Source: CAXDOZ01 sp963991145 | GTDB lineage: Bacteria; Bacteroidota; Bacteroidia; Chitinophagales; JABDMM01 | Reading direction: 5' to 3' | Length of the DNA: 63,235 bases | Assembly (NCBI GenBank): GCA_963991145.1 | Contig: CAXDOZ010000002.1 | Span: 1 to 63,235 of the forward strand | Shown: positions 1-7,074 of the stretch, piece after piece | How positions within the stretch are numbered: position 1 is the first letter of the stretch | Layout of the letters: every line of letters begins with the position of its first letter | Program-made: the position numbers and the translations under genes | Notes under the pieces: generated by a model | Seen by the model: the letters and a program-made list of their open reading frames with translations, nothing else | Database searches by the model: none | What the model was told of the DNA's origin: nothing

Positions 1-84
1 ATCTACTAGAGCGTCCGAAATTTGATCGGCGATTTTATCTGGGTGTCCCTCTGATACCGACTCAGAGGTAAATAGGTATGGCAT
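1..84 (-). CDS. metK: S-adenosylmethionine synthetase, N-terminal fragment (runs off window)
   Basis: Only the first 28 codons lie in the window; the gene continues beyond base 1. The translated start contains MPYLFTSESVSEGHPDK, the nearly invariant N-terminus of methionine adenosyltransferase, including the His of the GHPDK motif that acts in ATP/methionine binding. The enzyme makes S-adenosylmethionine from methionine and ATP in the cytoplasm. It is on the same strand as the E1 gene upstream, 48 bp away. That gap contains TATTTTCG on the minus strand, one mismatch from the Bacteroidota -7 element, so metK may have its own promoter. The identity is secure despite the short length because this N-terminal signature is highly specific. 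Confidence 0.93.
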   Translation of the reverse strand, partial: MPYLFTSESVSEGHPDKIADQISDALVD

Positions 85-132
85 ATTCTATTGTTTGAAT
101 GATGATTATGGACGGGCGAAAATAAGAAAATG

Positions 133-2220
133 CTAGTAAGAAAGAAGCTTCTCTAAACGCTCTCTTACCTTTTCGGCCGATGGTAGCATGGTTTGCTCTA
201 ATGTGCTGTTCAAAGGTATAGCAGGAGTATTCACTGCACCCATGATCCCAACTGGTGCATCAAGGTTCTCAAAGCAGTATTCTGATATCCTACCAGCTAT
301 ACTTTCTGCAAAGGAATTTGATATGGTTTCCTCAGTTAGTACAAGCACTTTACCATGAACTTTTACTCGCTCGTAGATGAGTTCTGTATCGAGTGGATTC
401 AAAGATCTAAGGTCTACGATCTCAACTTTGTCTTTAAAAGAAGCAGAGGCGTTCATTGCCCAGTAAACACCCATTCCGTAGGTGATTACAACAAGACTCT
501 CTCCGTTCTCAATGGCTTCTTCACTTGCCTCCTGGGCTATTCTTCCTTTTCCAAGAGGAATAACATATTCCTCGTCTGGCTCCACTGTCATTGCAGCTTT
601 GGTTCCTGGAACCTTTGACCAGTAAAGTCCCTTATGCTCAAAGATCACAACCGGGTTTGGATCATAGAATGCTGCTTTGAGCAGGCCCTTCATATCTGCC
701 GAGTTGGAAGGATAAATGACCTTTACCCCTTTTATCTGCAGAATTACTGATTCAACACTGGATGAGTGATATGGCCCTCCTGATCCATAAGCTCCAATTG
801 GAACCCGGATCAAACTCTGTACAGGCCATTTTCCATTTGACAGGTAATAAGATCTTGAAAGCTCAGTAAAGAGCTGGTTCAGACCTGGCCAAACGTAATC
901 TGCAAACTGAACCTCAACGATCGGCTTGCATCCGGCAGCAGACATTCCAGTGGTTGATCCAATAATGTATGCTTCCTGAATCGGAGTATTGAAAACTCTC
1001 TTATCTCCGTATTTGCCCGTAAGGGTTGCTGCCTCGCGGAAAACCCCACCAAGTTTACCTCCAACATCCTGTCCGTACAACAATGCTTCAGGGTGAGTTT
1101 TTAAGATCTCATCTACAGCATGGAGAGCTGCATCAACCATTACCACAGGCTCTTTTCCTGCAGGTTTGCGCTCACCTTTTTCTTCTGTAATTGGAGTAGG
1201 AGCAAAGATGTGCTCTGTAAGATCCTCTGGTTTTGGATCCTCTTCTAGCAATGCTCTTTGATAATCGCTAGCAACCAATTCTTTAGCGCTGGCCTCAATT
1301 CTTTCTAATTCCTCAAGTTCAATTCCCTCTTCTAAAAGTTGAGCTTTGAATTTTGGGAAGGGATCTCTCTCCTCATGAGCCGCAAGATCTTCTTCCGGTC
1401 TGTACCATTCCTTTCTAACTCCTGATGTATGGTGGTTGAGAAGTGGAACTGTTGCGTGAACCATGATCGGTTTGCGATTCTTCCTGGCTTCTGAAACAGC
1501 TTTTTTCATGGTCTTATACGATTCCATGAAATCGGTTCCATCAATTGAATAGACCTTCAGTCCTTTAAATCCTCTTGCGTATTCAGGAGCATCCATTGCC
1601 CTCACTTCACTGGCATGAGCTGAGATATCCCATTCATTATCCTGCACAAGGTAAATGATAGGGTAGTTGTGAAGAACCGACATCTGGAAAGCCTCGGCAA
1701 CTTCTCCTTCTGTTATTGCTCCATCACCAACTGAGCAAATTACAATTGGCTCTTCGCCTTTTTCCGGCTTATCAATTCTCTGGCCTTCTCTGTACTTGAT
1801 TCCCTGAGCGGCTCCGGTTGCTGGAATAACCTGCATTCCGGTTGCTGAGGATTGGTGAGGGATCTTAGGCATATCCTCCCTTCTTGCAGAAGGGTGAGAG
1901 TAATATGTTCTTCCTCCAGAGAAAGGATCAGTGCGCTTAGCAAGAAGCTGAAGCATGCAATCAAAAGGAGTAAACCCAATTCCTAAAAGAATCGAATCAT
2001 CCCTGTAATAAGGGAAAACAAAATCTTGTGGTTTTAACTGAAAAGCTGCAGCTAGCTGGATGGCTTCATGTCCTCTTGATGTAGCGTGAACATACTTTGA
2101 GGTGACGTCCTTATTCTCTTCATACAAAACCGCCATTTCCTTTGCGGTACACATGAGTTCATAAGCTTTCAGATATGTTGAAGTCTCAGAACTCTTCCTT
2201 TTTGCCGTACTTGATGCCAT
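133..2220 (-). CDS. Fused alpha/beta 2-oxoacid dehydrogenase E1 (2-oxoisovalerate-type)
   Basis: A 695-residue thiamine-diphosphate enzyme in which the E1-alpha (about 1-340) and E1-beta (about 360-695) subunits are one chain. The ThDP motif begins with GDGA at 165-168 and closes with DN at 194-195, matching the GDG-X(~26)-N pattern. The beta half begins around PVVMVDAALHAV and includes a transketolase-C-like end. Bacteroidota commonly carry this fused E1, usually annotated as the branched-chain 2-oxoacid (2-oxoisovalerate) dehydrogenase E1; it decarboxylates the oxoacid and acylates the lipoyl group of E2. No E2 or E3 gene is in the window, so the substrate (branched-chain oxoacids versus pyruvate) is inference. 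ATG start; it follows the FAH-family gene by 24 bp on the same strand. Confidence 0.88.
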   Translation of the reverse strand: MASSTAKRKSSETSTYLKAYELMCTAKEMAVLYEENKDVTSKYVHATSRGHEAIQLAAAFQLKPQDFVFPYYRDDSILLGIGFTPFDCMLQLLAKRTDPFSGGRTYYSHPSARREDMPKIPHQSSATGMQVIPATGAAQGIKYREGQRIDKPEKGEEPIVICSVGDGAITEGEVAEAFQMSVLHNYPIIYLVQDNEWDISAHASEVRAMDAPEYARGFKGLKVYSIDGTDFMESYKTMKKAVSEARKNRKPIMVHATVPLLNHHTSGVRKEWYRPEEDLAAHEERDPFPKFKAQLLEEGIELEELERIEASAKELVASDYQRALLEEDPKPEDLTEHIFAPTPITEEKGERKPAGKEPVVMVDAALHAVDEILKTHPEALLYGQDVGGKLGGVFREAATLTGKYGDKRVFNTPIQEAYIIGSTTGMSAAGCKPIVEVQFADYVWPGLNQLFTELSRSYYLSNGKWPVQSLIRVPIGAYGSGGPYHSSSVESVILQIKGVKVIYPSNSADMKGLLKAAFYDPNPVVIFEHKGLYWSKVPGTKAAMTVEPDEEYVIPLGKGRIAQEASEEAIENGESLVVITYGMGVYWAMNASASFKDKVEIVDLRSLNPLDTELIYERVKVHGKVLVLTEETISNSFAESIAGRISEYCFENLDAPVGIMGAVNTPAIPLNSTLEQTMLPSAEKVRERLEKLLSY

Positions 2221-2244
2221 AGGGTGAAAATACTGAAATATGCA

Positions 2245-2850
2245 CTATTTGATGTTGCAGCGAAGCATCTGCTTTTCGCCAATAAATCCTTTGAATTCGT
2301 CGCCGATATTGACCTTGCCAACACCTGCAGGAGTGCCGGTAAAAATGAGGTCTCCCATCTGAAGGGTAAAGAATTTTGATAGGTAAACGATCAGCTCTTT
2401 AAAATCAAAAAGCATTTCGTCTGGGGTTCCTTGCTGAACGATCTCTCCATTTTGCTCGAGCCTAAAGCTCGGATCTTTCCAAAACTCTTCTCGTGGCATA
2501 AAATCTCCCATTACTGCGGAGTTGTTAAATGCCTTTGCTATTTCCCAGGGATGACCCTTCTCTTTCAGCTCTTGTTGCAAGTCTCTGGCAGTAAGGTCAA
2601 TTCCCAGTCCAACTTCTGAATAATAAGAATCGGCAAATGCCGGATCAATGTGCTTACCATTCTTGCTCACACGTAGTACTAATTCTACTTCGTAGTGAAT
2701 GTCATTGGAGAAATCTGGATGAAAGAAAGGCTTTCCCTCTCTAAGCATAGAGGTAGGAAGTTTACAGAATACTACTGGTCGTTTTGGAATTGGATTATTC
2801 AACTCCTTTGCATGCATTGCATAGTTTCTACCAATACAAAAGATCTTCAT
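2245..2850 (-). CDS. Fumarylacetoacetate hydrolase (FAH) family protein
   Basis: A 201-residue single-domain member of the FAH family. Metal-ligand residues are visible as the E-x-E pair at 54 and 56 (HYEVEL) and D85 (GLGIDLTARDLQ), with the signature TGTPAGVG at 171-178. Short stand-alone members act on small oxo-acids, as acylpyruvases or oxaloacetate decarboxylases/tautomerases; which activity applies here cannot be read from sequence. It starts with ATG, lies 2 bp downstream of pth and 24 bp upstream of the E1 gene on the same strand, so it is probably co-transcribed with both. Its length agrees with bacterial YcgM-like members. Confidence 0.85.
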   Translation of the reverse strand: MKIFCIGRNYAMHAKELNNPIPKRPVVFCKLPTSMLREGKPFFHPDFSNDIHYEVELVLRVSKNGKHIDPAFADSYYSEVGLGIDLTARDLQQELKEKGHPWEIAKAFNNSAVMGDFMPREEFWKDPSFRLEQNGEIVQQGTPDEMLFDFKELIVYLSKFFTLQMGDLIFTGTPAGVGKVNIGDEFKGFIGEKQMLRCNIK

Positions 2851-2852
2851 CC

Positions 2853-3410
2853 TTAGCGATTGAATTCGTTCATAGCCTTATCGAGGCCTTTTAAAATAAA
2901 TGTGTCAATAGCATCTGAGCTAGCCTGAATTAATTCAGGCAGGTCTTTCTGTTGATCAGAAGACCATTGTCCTAAAACATACTTGACTTGTTGTCCGGGA
3001 TAGAAGTCTTTTCCAACTCCAAAACGCAATCTTGGGTAAGCTGCACCCAGTACTTGCTGAATGTCTTTTAAGCCATTATGCCCTCCATCAGATCCCTTCC
3101 GCTTGATGCGAATTGCACCGAAGTCGAGATGAATATCATCTACAACCACAAAGACTTTCTCGATGGGTGTTTTGTATTGCTGCATCCAATGGCGAACAGC
3201 TTTTCCGCTAAGATTCACATAGGTAGTTGGCTTGATAAGGCAAACCTTTTCCCCTTTGGTGCGATATTCTGCAAAAAAAGCATGGCGTCCCAAAGTGAAT
3301 GAGACGCCATGATCATTTGCATGTTTGTCAAGCACATCAAATCCAATGTTGTGCCTGGTACCAATATATTCTGCACCAATATTTCCTATGCCTACTATTA
3401 GATAACTCAC
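2853..3410 (-). CDS. pth: Peptidyl-tRNA hydrolase
   Basis: 185 residues, the usual length for bacterial Pth. It cleaves peptidyl-tRNA released from stalled ribosomes. Catalytic landmarks are N10 in the N-terminal GIGNIGAEY segment, H20 in TRHNIGF, the VVDDIHLDFG strand with the conserved Asp near 92, and the GGHNG loop near 115. The proline of the usual GNPG motif is replaced by Ile, a change I believe is common in Bacteroidota. The first usable codon is GTG at 3408-3410, since a stop lies shortly upstream in frame. It follows rplY by 20 bp; the rplY-pth pairing next to prs is a widespread bacterial arrangement. Confidence 0.96.
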   Translation of the reverse strand: MSYLIVGIGNIGAEYIGTRHNIGFDVLDKHANDHGVSFTLGRHAFFAEYRTKGEKVCLIKPTTYVNLSGKAVRHWMQQYKTPIEKVFVVVDDIHLDFGAIRIKRKGSDGGHNGLKDIQQVLGAAYPRLRFGVGKDFYPGQQVKYVLGQWSSDQQKDLPELIQASSDAIDTFILKGLDKAMNEFNR

Positions 3411-3430
3411 CTAAGGCCAGGTAATATAGA

Positions 3431-4081
3431 TTATTCAGCAGCTTGCTCCCCAGCAGCTTCAGCGCCTTCTGCACCTTCAGCTCCTTCTTCTGCAGTTGCT
3501 GTTTCTTCTTCTTCGTCAGCTCCTCCACCTCTAAGTGCTCTTGGAATAGTAACCTGAGCAACTGGAGAACCACCAGCATTCATGATCTCGATATTATCTA
3601 ATTCGATTTCACGAACCTTGATTGATTTTCCTAGAGTTAGGTGAGTAACGTCAAGTTCAATATGGTCAACCAAATCCTTTGGAAGGGCTTTGATTCTCAG
3701 TTTTCTGATTTTAAGGTCCAAACGACCACCAGCTTGAACACCTTCTGCGAATCCAGTCAAACGAACCGGAACAGACACAGTTAGCTTGGTTCCAGCAACT
3801 AGTTTCTGAAAGTCAACGTGAAGTAATCTGTCAGTTACAGGATCGAATTGAGCATTCTTAAGAATACACTCATACTCCTGACCGTCAACACTTACAGTTG
3901 CTTTACGGAATTCGTCAGTATAGATAAGTTGGTTGATTTCCTTCGGATCTGCAGTAAAATGCAGTGCATCTTCCCCATCAGAGTACATCACACAGGGTAC
4001 CATTCCTTCTTTGCGGATTTTTTTTGCTCCTGAAGTTCCATTAGGACTGCGAAGAGTACCTTGAATTGTTACAGACTGCAT
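3431..4081 (-). CDS. rplY: 50S ribosomal protein L25 / Ctc family, with acidic C-terminal tail
   Basis: A 216-residue long-form (CTC/TL5-type) L25 that binds 5S rRNA. I place the start at the ATG of MQSVTIQG (4079-4081), because the 29 upstream in-frame codons lie inside the 3' end of prs and do not resemble the family. The N-terminal half is the L25 beta-barrel (SVTIQGTLR...GAKKIRKEGMVPCVMY); the second half is the TL5 C-terminal domain. The last ~30 residues are a low-complexity Glu/Ala/Gly tail, typical of the long form. The start is 10 bp after the prs stop, so the two are almost certainly co-transcribed. Confidence 0.96.
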   Translation of the reverse strand: MQSVTIQGTLRSPNGTSGAKKIRKEGMVPCVMYSDGEDALHFTADPKEINQLIYTDEFRKATVSVDGQEYECILKNAQFDPVTDRLLHVDFQKLVAGTKLTVSVPVRLTGFAEGVQAGGRLDLKIRKLRIKALPKDLVDHIELDVTHLTLGKSIKVREIELDNIEIMNAGGSPVAQVTIPRALRGGGADEEEETATAEEGAEGAEGAEAAGEQAAE

Positions 4082-4091
4082 GTTGTCTTTT

Positions 4092-5030
4092 TTATTGATT
4101 GATAAATAATTCGTTAATTGATTTGTGCTCATGAGTGTGTCTGATAGCCTTGGCAAAAAGCTGGGCAACAGATAACACCTTGATCTTCTTCGATTGCTGT
4201 CTAAGTGGAATCGTATCTGTTACGATCAACTCAGTCAACTTCGACTTTTCTATTTTTTCAAAAGCAGATCCTGAAAGAACCGGGTGAGTACAGATTGCTC
4301 TTACACTCCTTGCTCCCTGATCGATCAGCATATCTGCTGCACTACATAATGTGCCTCCGGTATCGATGATATCATCTACCAGAACCACATCCTTTCCTTC
4401 AACATTACCAATAACACGCATCTCTGCGATCTCATTGGCTTTTACTCTATACTTATCACACACTACCAACTCAGCGTCGAAGTAGTTTGCATAAGAGCGA
4501 GCTCTTTTGATACTACCGGCATCCGGTGATGCAAATGTCAGGTTCGTCCAATTATGCTTTTCGATGTAGGGATAGAAGATAGCGGTAGAGTTCAAGTGAT
4601 CCACCGGAATATCAAAGAATCCCTGAATCTGTCCGGCGTGAAGGTCCATTGTCATTACACGACTGGCTCCAGCGCTGGTAAGCAGATTGGCGATCATCTT
4701 TGAGGCGATTGCGACTCTCGGACGATCTTTTCGATCCTGACGAGCAAAGCCGAAATATGGTATCACAGCAGTGATGTAATCAGCTGAAGCTCTTTTTGCA
4801 GCATCAATTGTCATTAACAGCTCAAAAAGATTATCAGTAGGAGGCATTGTAGACTGAATAATGAATACAAAAGCACCTCTTACAGATTCCTTTATGATAG
4901 GTTGAAATTCCCCGTCACTAAAGCGAGTAATCTCAAGTTGCCCAAGGTTTTGACCGTAGTAATCTGCAATGTTTTCTGCCAGGTAATTACTAGCATTTCC
5001 ACTAAAGAGTTTTACGTCGGCTACAACCAT
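4092..5030 (-). CDS. prs: Ribose-phosphate pyrophosphokinase (PRPP synthetase)
   Basis: A 312-residue PRPP synthetase making 5-phosphoribosyl-1-pyrophosphate from ribose-5-phosphate and ATP for nucleotide, histidine and tryptophan synthesis. The N-terminal half has the ATP/metal segment (FGFARQDRKDRPR and the MDLHAGQIQGFF loop). The C-terminal half carries the PRPP-binding loop DVVLVDDIIDTGGT. Length and motif order match class I enzymes. ATG start at 5030; a -7 promoter element lies 29 bp upstream. It heads the minus-strand run prs-rplY-pth-FAH-E1, with metK after it. Confidence 0.97.
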   Translation of the reverse strand: MVVADVKLFSGNASNYLAENIADYYGQNLGQLEITRFSDGEFQPIIKESVRGAFVFIIQSTMPPTDNLFELLMTIDAAKRASADYITAVIPYFGFARQDRKDRPRVAIASKMIANLLTSAGASRVMTMDLHAGQIQGFFDIPVDHLNSTAIFYPYIEKHNWTNLTFASPDAGSIKRARSYANYFDAELVVCDKYRVKANEIAEMRVIGNVEGKDVVLVDDIIDTGGTLCSAADMLIDQGARSVRAICTHPVLSGSAFEKIEKSKLTELIVTDTIPLRQQSKKIKVLSVAQLFAKAIRHTHEHKSINELFINQ

Positions 5031-5058
5031 GGGATATACCTTTACTGTTAAAGGAGTG

Positions 5059-5066
5059 CAAAGATA
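5059..5066 (-). promoter_or_regulatory. -7 element of the prs promoter (TATCTTTG)
   Basis: On the minus strand the sequence reads TATCTTTGCAC, an exact match to the Bacteroidota sigma-A -7 consensus TAnnTTTG. It is 28 bp upstream of the prs ATG, leaving a leader of roughly 20 nt. No clear TTG -33 box is present at 17-18 bp spacing; the region there is a T-run. Confidence 0.6.
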
Positions 5067-5118
5067 TGAATTTGATTGAAAAAAACGCTCCGGGAATAGA
5101 GAATCAAGCGCTTATCAA

Positions 5119-5150
5119 TAAAAAAAGCCTTCAATCGAATTGAAGGCTTT
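5119..5150 (-). terminator. Intrinsic terminator after tRNA-Gln
   Basis: On the minus strand a perfect 10-bp stem (arms 5139-5148 and 5126-5135) with a 3-nt loop is followed by a run of seven T residues. It begins 9 bp past the tRNA 3' end and lies upstream of the prs promoter, so it should end the tRNA transcript. Confidence 0.85.
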
Positions 5151-5156
5151 AAATCG

Positions 5157-5229
5157 TTGGCCCACTAGGGCTCGAACCTAGACTCTTCTGAACCAAAATC
5201 AGACGTGTTGCCAGTTACACCATGGGCCA
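5157..5229 (-). tRNA. tRNA-Gln (anticodon TTG)
   Basis: A full 73-nt cloverleaf can be folded by hand on the minus strand: 7-bp acceptor stem TGGCCCA/TGGGCCA, D-stem GTGT/ACAC, anticodon stem TCTGA/TCAGA with loop TTTTGGT (anticodon TTG, reading CAA/CAG), and T-stem CTAGG/CCTAG with TTCGAGC loop. The discriminator base is A. The genomic 3' CCA is not encoded, so it must be added by tRNA nucleotidyltransferase. It has its own -7 box upstream and a terminator hairpin downstream, i.e. a monocistronic unit between the 2OG oxygenase gene and prs. Confidence 0.97.
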
Positions 5230-5256
5230 TTAAACCGCTTTTCTCAAAAAGCTTGG

Positions 5257-5264
5257 CAAAGTTA
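5257..5264 (-). promoter_or_regulatory. -7 element of the tRNA-Gln promoter (TAACTTTG)
   Basis: Exact TAnnTTTG match on the minus strand, 27 bp upstream of the mature tRNA 5' end. It lies between the oxygenase stop codon (5286) and the tRNA. No convincing TTG -33 box is seen at the preferred spacing. Confidence 0.55.
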
Positions 5265-5285
5265 TAAAAAAGACAATTATTGAGC

Positions 5286-6095
5286 CTACTCGATCTTGTC
5301 AAAAATCTTGTTCATCCCCAATTTCCTCATCGCTCCTTTGATGAAGTTCTTGGTAGATTCCTTGGCAGCAGTTTTTACTGCTTTTGCCTTGCTCTCATTC
5401 GGGCGAGTCTTGAAGATGGTATCATGATATTTTACTGGATTCTCTTCGCTGATAGGAGTGTAGTAATAAGTGAAGAATGAATTTCTTTTCATTCCTTCAG
5501 GAAGATTGATCTGGTCGTATCCGTGCCAGGAGATCTCTGAAGTGGCAAACATTGCACCTCTATTGTAATGAGGGTAGATCTCTGCTCCAAGGTTTTTCAC
5601 CTTCTCATCCCAGAGTTCCAAAGCTCCTCCATATTCGTCTTTCCACTCCTTATTAAAGAATATCAAAAGGTTTAACCTTCTGTGGAGGTTTAGAACTGGG
5701 TGAATACTAAAGTCTACATGGATATCCAGAAAGCTTCCATCTGTTCCCTGGTGAACACCTGTTCCCCTGTGGTCATCTGGTAAGATCAATCCATCGATCC
5801 CGGTGATCTTTTCAAGAACCTCAACGAATTCCTTTTGAGCCAGAGCTTCTCGAAGCTGAGTGAATGACTCATGATACTGATCAAAGTTCGATCCCTCAGA
5901 CTTCTTTTCATTCAAGCCTTCATAATGCCTGCGCATTTGCTCTGCTGTAGGGAAGTTATCGTACAAGGTTTTACAGAATTCCTCATCGAGTAGATCATCG
6001 ATGTACATATTTGGAAATGGCTCCGCACCCTGAAATGACTTTGCAGCCTCTTCCTGAAACTCATTAGTAAAGATTCTATCGTTAAAGATCTTCAT
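5286..6095 (-). CDS. 2OG-Fe(II) oxygenase (prolyl 4-hydroxylase-like fold)
   Basis: 269 residues. The iron triad of the 2-oxoglutarate/Fe(II) dioxygenase superfamily is visible: H126-x-D128 in DIHVDFS and H191 in SWHGYDQ, followed by R204 (KRNSFFTYYY) placed to bind 2-oxoglutarate. Strands around LNLLIFFNKEW and GGALELWDEK are typical of prolyl-hydroxylase-like enzymes found near glycan and methyltransferase genes. The substrate is unknown. It starts with ATG 7 bp downstream of the methyltransferase gene, so the two are likely one operon and may modify the same product. The C-terminal ~40 residues are Lys-rich and look non-catalytic. Confidence 0.85.
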   Translation of the reverse strand: MKIFNDRIFTNEFQEEAAKSFQGAEPFPNMYIDDLLDEEFCKTLYDNFPTAEQMRRHYEGLNEKKSEGSNFDQYHESFTQLREALAQKEFVEVLEKITGIDGLILPDDHRGTGVHQGTDGSFLDIHVDFSIHPVLNLHRRLNLLIFFNKEWKDEYGGALELWDEKVKNLGAEIYPHYNRGAMFATSEISWHGYDQINLPEGMKRNSFFTYYYTPISEENPVKYHDTIFKTRPNESKAKAVKTAAKESTKNFIKGAMRKLGMNKIFDKIE

Positions 6096-6102
6096 GGTTT
6101 AT

Positions 6103-6873
6103 CTATTTCTCGCAAACACAAAAGAAGTCATAGCAGAGGTCATCTGCCGGCGACAAATGGTAATCCTCAGTAGTGATACTCATCACTAAATCATCATTTG
6201 TCTGCTTTAATTTATCTCGATTCATTCTATTTAGAATGTCGTAAGGAATAGCAAGAACACTTCTTGGAAGGCGATATTCAAGATTGAAAATGTCAAGCTT
6301 CTTATACTTCGCTACTGAAGCTTTATTCTTTTCAAAGTACTTAGAGACCTTATCATCACCATAAACTCCTTTTAATCCAACCTTCTGGAAATGTGGTTGA
6401 AAAAGAGAAACCATTTCCTCCTTGGTGTACTCACGCACATGCCATGGGTTTCTGGTTAAGGACATTTTGATATTAGGTGTAGTGATCACTGCTTTACCGC
6501 CAGGGCGTAAAACTCTGCTGATCTCCTTTACATACATTTCATCATCCTGGATGTGCTCGATGACCTGAAAGCTTACGACAGTATCGAAGCTCTCATCTTC
6601 AAACATGCTCAAAGGAGGGATGTTAGCCTCAATAAATTTGCCCTGAGGGTATTTCTTTCTAAGTTCTCCAAGAACAATGTTGTTCTTGTCCACTGCTGTG
6701 AAGGTGTCAGCGTTCTCCATCAAAAGCTCCATGCCTCTTCCTTCTCCACAACCAATATCCAATACGTCACCACGAATAAAATCCGCAGCTCGGATATACG
6801 CGTACTTTAATCTTTGGTGGATGGGGTTATCAGATGCAATTGAGGAGGAGGTTATCTCCGTAGTCTGAATCAC
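6103..6873 (-). CDS. Class I SAM-dependent methyltransferase
   Basis: 256 residues with the SAM-binding motif I VLDIGCGEGRG at 37-47, an acidic strand-2 end (AVDKNN), motif IV SFDTVVSFQVIEHI and the motif V region RPGGKAVITTPN, i.e. a Methyltransf_11/UbiE-like Rossmann fold. The acceptor is not identifiable; the family includes enzymes acting on lipids, quinones and sugars. No ATG is available near the N-terminus, and translation most plausibly starts at the GTG at 6871-6873. It is immediately upstream of, and probably co-transcribed with, the 2OG oxygenase. A 200-bp gap separates it from the divergent DUF2723 gene. Confidence 0.85.
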   Translation of the reverse strand: MIQTTEITSSSIASDNPIHQRLKYAYIRAADFIRGDVLDIGCGEGRGMELLMENADTFTAVDKNNIVLGELRKKYPQGKFIEANIPPLSMFEDESFDTVVSFQVIEHIQDDEMYVKEISRVLRPGGKAVITTPNIKMSLTRNPWHVREYTKEEMVSLFQPHFQKVGLKGVYGDDKVSKYFEKNKASVAKYKKLDIFNLEYRLPRSVLAIPYDILNRMNRDKLKQTNDDLVMSITTEDYHLSPADDLCYDFFCVCEK

Positions 6874-7011
6874 AAGCGAATCTATTTAACAGGTTTTATG
6901 ATTGTATTTGCGTTGTTGCATCTCCTGTTGCTTTAAATTGCCATAGATGCAAGCTTTTCAAAGATAGATAATTTTCAAAGCAGCATAAAGGTCTTGCAAT
7001 GAGATAAAGCC

Positions 7012-7040
7012 TTTGTGTCGATGCCCTTTTATTATATTTG
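7012..7040 (+). promoter_or_regulatory. Bacteroidota sigma-A promoter for the DUF2723 gene
   Basis: A TTTG at 7012-7015 (-33 box), then 17 nt, then TATATTTG at 7033-7040 (-7 box). This is an exact fit to the flavobacterial TTG-N17-TAnnTTTG arrangement. The start codon follows 34 nt downstream and has no Shine-Dalgarno sequence, as usual for the phylum. Confidence 0.75.
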
Positions 7041-7074
7041 AGCGCTTTAATCGAAGCGCTAATTCGAGCAATTA

